64,000 nucleotides of DNA, taken from positions 1-64,000 of the forward strand of contig WOGZ01000198.1 of the NCBI GenBank assembly GCA_009733775.1, given 5' to 3'. This DNA is from Alectoria sarmentosa. Taxonomy: Eukaryota; Ascomycota; Lecanoromycetes; Lecanorales; Parmeliaceae. Position numbers and translations under genes: made by a program. The notes below the pieces were generated by a model, which ran no database searches, was not told the origin of the DNA, and saw nothing but the letters and a program-made list of their open reading frames with translations. Positions 60,650 through 64,000 of the stretch are shown piece by piece (the stretch's first letter is position 1; every line of letters begins with the position of its first letter).

Positions 60650-61600
60650 TAATATAAGGCTTTTAATATTCGCATATAGCTTTTTAATATATATACGTAA
60701 TTTTTTAATACATGTACGTAGTTCTTTAAAGCTAAATAAAATAAATTAATAAAACGCGTATATCTCTCGACGTTGATGATCAAATAAATGATTCAAAAAT
60801 AGAACTTAAGATTTAAAGCATTACTTTATATAAAACATTTAATTTCTTTACACGAGTATTCAATTTCATTTTATCGAACTGTTGAAATATAATAATGAAA
60901 TGAGATGCGATGTGAAAAATAAATTCTCTTAAAGCTTTTTTAAAGCAATTCTTTATATAATAGAAAAGTATATAATTAACATAATAACAAATTAAAGAAA
61001 GTTGAAAATCAATCATCTTTTTAATACGAGCATCGCATTCTCTTTCAAATACAATTATAAAATATCGAATCAAGTTTCTTCGCATAAAGTATTTAATTTC
61101 TTCGCATAAAGCATTCAGTTTCTTTATATAAAGCAATTAATGAATTTCAAGTTTTTATATCAAAATATCAAGTCTTAGATTTTTTATTAAATTCTTTATA
61201 TCACGAAGCGGAGCAAATTTTTACGTCAGAGCAATAAATCTTTACATTAAAACATTAAATTTTAGATTTTTTATTGAACTTCTTATATCACGAAGCGAAG
61301 CAAATTTCTACGTTAAGGCAATAAATTTATATATCAAAAATATTGAGTTTTTGCATCGTAACGTACATTAAATCTTTATTTTAAAGCGTTAAAGTTTCAA
61401 ATTTTTATTTAATATTTAATGCGTCAATAAAGATAATTATAACAAAATATTAAAAAACGAATTTCGTTTCTTAATATTTTATTACGATTATGCGAAATAA
61501 AGAATTACGTATATATATTAAAAGGTTACGTATATATATTAAAAGGTTACGTATATATATTAAAAAGCTACGTGCGAATATTAAAAGTTTAATATAATAA
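60650..61600. repeat. Inverted repeat pair with ACGTATATATATTAAAA units
   Basis: A segment at 60650-60735 is the reverse complement of 61497-61600. The right arm has been expanded into three tandem copies of a 21-bp unit (ttacgtatatatattaaaag), where the left has two. Transitions again dominate the differences. Confidence 0.5.
61175..61345. repeat. Two tandem copies of an 87-bp unit
   Basis: The unit beginning ttagattttttatt and including tatatcacgaagcg starts at 61175 and again at 61262. Differences are mostly transitions, so the duplication predates some RIP mutation. Confidence 0.55.
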
Positions 61601-62664
61601 TAACGATATAACTTATAAATATAATAAAAAAGTTTTTTTATATATTTATATTATATTATTTAATTTATATTATATCGTTTATTAAATAACTTCAATTTAA
61701 ACTCGATTAAAAAGATAAAATAATTATTATAACGATTATTTTATTTTTTACGTAATTTTAATAATAATATAAATAAATAATAACGAGATCGATTATTAAT
61801 CGAACGCGAGCGATAACGATAACGATAATAATAATAACGATAAATAAATCGAGATTAAAAAAGATTACATTTATCTTAAATAATTAATAAATTATATACG
61901 ATTTCATTTTTATACGATTTTATTATTATATCACGAGATTATCTTCTGCGTGCATTTAACGATCGTTTAAACAAAAAATTGCGAAAACGATTGCAAGTTT
62001 TACGCTTTTATTAAGAATTTTACAAAAAGAAATAAAACTTTTTTTCTGATTATTTTTTTAAAATTTCTTTTAAAATTAATTTTTTTCTTTTCGAATCGAA
62101 ATTCTAAATTTAATTATTTATTAAATTTATAAATTTTATGCAAACTTGAAACGAATTGTAATTTTTTTAAATTTTAAATTTTAAATTTTTTAAATTTTTC
62201 TTCTTCTTTTTTTTCGAATTCGAATTTTACGTTTAACGATTTACGATTATTAAGCGAGAATTTTACGTTTTTTAAAAAGCTTACTTTTTTTATAATTAAA
62301 AGTTATATAAAAAAATGTTTTATATGCTTAAAACAAGGTTTTATTAATCAAATTTTCAGAATTCACGATTTTTAAGCTAAAATTCATCTTATTTCTTTAA
62401 TTTCGATGTAAATGCGAATATGTTTTAAACAAATTATTGCATAAAATTAAATCTCGAATATCAATTTTTTATATTTTATTCTTTCTTATTTTTTTTATAT
62501 TATACGTTATATGATAATAAAATAAATAAATAAAATTATAAATTCGAATACGCGCTTTCGAATAATGTTATTTTTATGAAATTTAATTAAATAAATCGAA
62601 ACTTTTTTAAAATCTTTTAAATGCTCGAAGTTTTCAACAAACTCTTTTTTTGAATTCTTTTATT

Positions 62665-62824
62665 CTTTAAAGCTTTTTAAAAGCTCTTCGAGAGTTTCTA
62701 TTAAAAAGATTATTCTCGTAAACTCGAAGTTTTATATATAAATATATTATATATAAAATTTCGAGCTTGCGAGGACAATTTTTTCGATAAAAGTTTTCGA
62801 AGAGTTTTTAAAGAGCTTTTAAAG
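62665..62824. repeat. 160-bp hairpin-forming inverted repeat
   Basis: The left half is the reverse complement of the right half over about 78 bases around a centre near 62743, with differences almost all C/T or G/A. It ends exactly where the 62820-62945 repeat copy begins, so both may belong to one element whose unmutated form continues left of position 1. Confidence 0.55.
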
Positions 62825-62945
62825 AAAAAAAAAGGTTTTGAGAATTTTTTTTAAGCGTAAAAAAAACAAATAATAATTAATTGTAAAAATCTTTCAAACT
62901 TTTCACTTCTGGAAAGCTCGCGCTCTCAGCACATATTTATTGATT
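62820..62945. repeat. RIP-mutated copy of the left-edge repeat
   Basis: Matches position 1-125 with nearly all differences being T here/C there or A here/G there; see that entry. Confidence 0.75.
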
Positions 62946-63514
62946 TTATCGCTACACTATTTACGATTTACGACTTTTATGTAAAATTGCGCTTATTTAA
63001 AAATATATAAAAAATGTGTTAATCTTTTATAATCGATTTCTCGCAACTATTGAAAATTTATATTATATAATTATATAATCATTATTAAAGAATAAACTTA
63101 TACGATTTTAATAATGCGATAATCTCGTAAATATGATAGAGAATTATGATATTCAAAAAAGAAAATAGTTCGTAAAATGAGCGCAGAGGTTTCCCGGGAG
63201 CCTCGCTGTCAATTCGATTTAACATATTTGAATTAATTATTCCTTTATATATATACATTCAAATTTGATAATTTTTATATCGTTGGAAAGCGCATATTGA
63301 GTTATATAATTTTCGAAATTATGAGAAACTTTTATTCTTCAGAGGGTAAGAGGCAAAAGATGTAAGATTTTTATATACAAATTTTTAATGAGGGCGCTCG
63401 AAAGGCCTAAAAGCCGTTACTCGAACGCTTTTCGAAATAGAAAACTTATCAGAGGTTTACATTAACTGCATATACAAATTCAAGATATTTTAGCTTAGCC
63501 TTATTTTATTCTTT

Positions 63515-63612
63515 TATATATATTAACAAATTAAGACTTATAAATTAAATTTATGATATTTAAGATAAATGAAGGCGGAACGAATTTAAGTAACGTCGAT
63601 CAAGCGAACTTT
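63515..63612. repeat. Direct-repeat partner of 56565-56660
   Basis: About 90 bases match 56565-56660, including ttataaattaaatttat, aaggcg-aac and taacgtcgatcaa, with transition differences. The pair shows that both ends of block C contain the same element family. Confidence 0.45.
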
Positions 63613-64000
63613 ACTTGCTTTTTTATGCGTATATAATTTATTTTTATTGTTATATAAAAAGCATTTACTTGATAATCTTATTTTTAATATATTTAATCGA
63701 GTGATTCGATTGTTTTTTTGATAAATCGCTTAAAATTACAATAAATAAATTAATTTATTGATGACTTAGTTTAAGATTATATACAATTAATTATAAACGA
63801 AAACCTTCGATTATAAACATAGATTGATTTGTTATAAAAATTAACTTTACAATTTATTAATTATTATATTAAAGATTAAACGAATTAAATATTAAATGTA
63901 TTAAAAGAGAGTATATAAATTGTTCGAATCGAGCGAAATAAGAGATATACGTGATATATAATAACGTTTATCGTTATATTCGTTTTTAAGAATACGATAA

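Larger units (their letters stand above)
56832..62005. repeat. Inverted repeat pair (56832-56900 and 61938-62005), possible element ends
   Basis: The 68-bp left arm is the reverse complement of the right arm with about six differences, nearly all C/T or G/A transitions. The shared core includes CTTCTGCGTGCATTT and GATTGCAAGTTTTACG. The arms face each other 5.2 kb apart and enclose the transposase remnant. They may be the ends of one RIPed element or two inverted copies. Confidence 0.5.
56291..64000. repeat. AT-rich, RIP-mutated block C with nested repeats
   Basis: 7.7 kb to the window end without genes; ORFs here are chance products of AT-rich DNA. It has the RIP composition described for block A. 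Inside are a fossil DDE transposase (58063-58230), long inverted and tandem repeats and the RIPed copy of the left-edge repeat. A short island of normal composition lies at about 63180-63225. Confidence 0.75.

Noticed and set aside
60813..61136. 107-codon minus-strand frame in block C
   Set aside because: Composition (Ile/Lys/Tyr/Asn) is what any open frame in AT-rich RIPed DNA gives.
61497..61580. Regularly spaced repeat units, CRISPR-like at first sight
   Set aside because: Units are directly adjacent without unique spacers, and the host is a fungus.

Overview
The window looks like nuclear chromosomal DNA of a filamentous ascomycete (Pezizomycotina; the class cannot be fixed from sequence alone). 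Genes carry short GT-AG introns, mostly 47-66 nt. Several families are typical of these fungi: DUF4211, a PPPDE-thioredoxin-PUL fusion, a HET-domain remnant, DUF1989 and F-box/2EXR-like proteins. The AT-rich blocks carry the footprint of RIP (repeat-induced point mutation): CpG is kept while CpA/TpG is depleted.

Layout. Position 1-125 is a repeat fragment in normal GC sequence whose RIP-mutated relative lies at 62820-62945. Next come a DUR3-like urea transporter gene with an internal deletion (394-2498, -) and ADE4 (3436-5618, +). From 5.6 to 12.2 kb is a gene graveyard holding a broken FAD monooxygenase (+) and a broken HET gene (-). From 12.2 to 44.5 kb is a gene-rich stretch: TOM22, DUF4211 protein, PPPDE-Trx-PUL protein, an F-box-like protein, DUF1989 protein, an SDR, formamidase, GDA1, NOPCHAP1-like protein, eIF4E-family protein, a 2OG-Fe(II) oxygenase, an HMG/F-box-like protein, an EF-hand protein, an NAD(P)-binding protein, a GTPBP1/2-type GTPase and an orphan. 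From 45.06 kb the sequence alternates: AT-rich block A, a lone GNAT gene, AT-rich block B, a degraded stretch, a GH5 endoglucanase, a degraded repeat-rich stretch, a small DnaJ-type zinc-finger protein, and AT-rich block C to the window end with a fossil DDE transposase.

Most genes are unrelated housekeeping functions: purine synthesis, mitochondrial import, Golgi nucleotide hydrolysis and translation. A loose nitrogen-scavenging theme exists (urea transporter, DUF1989 urea-carboxylase-associated protein, formamidase with three GATA sites upstream), but these genes are kilobases apart and one is broken, so this is not a cluster. No CRISPR, phage, rRNA or convincing tRNA was seen. I see no obvious wholly new system. 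The most unusual items are the matched RIPed/un-RIPed repeat pair, a perfect 35-bp-arm palindrome, coding exons of 15, 17 and 19 nt, an exon whose only codon is ATG, and the layered inverted repeats of block C.
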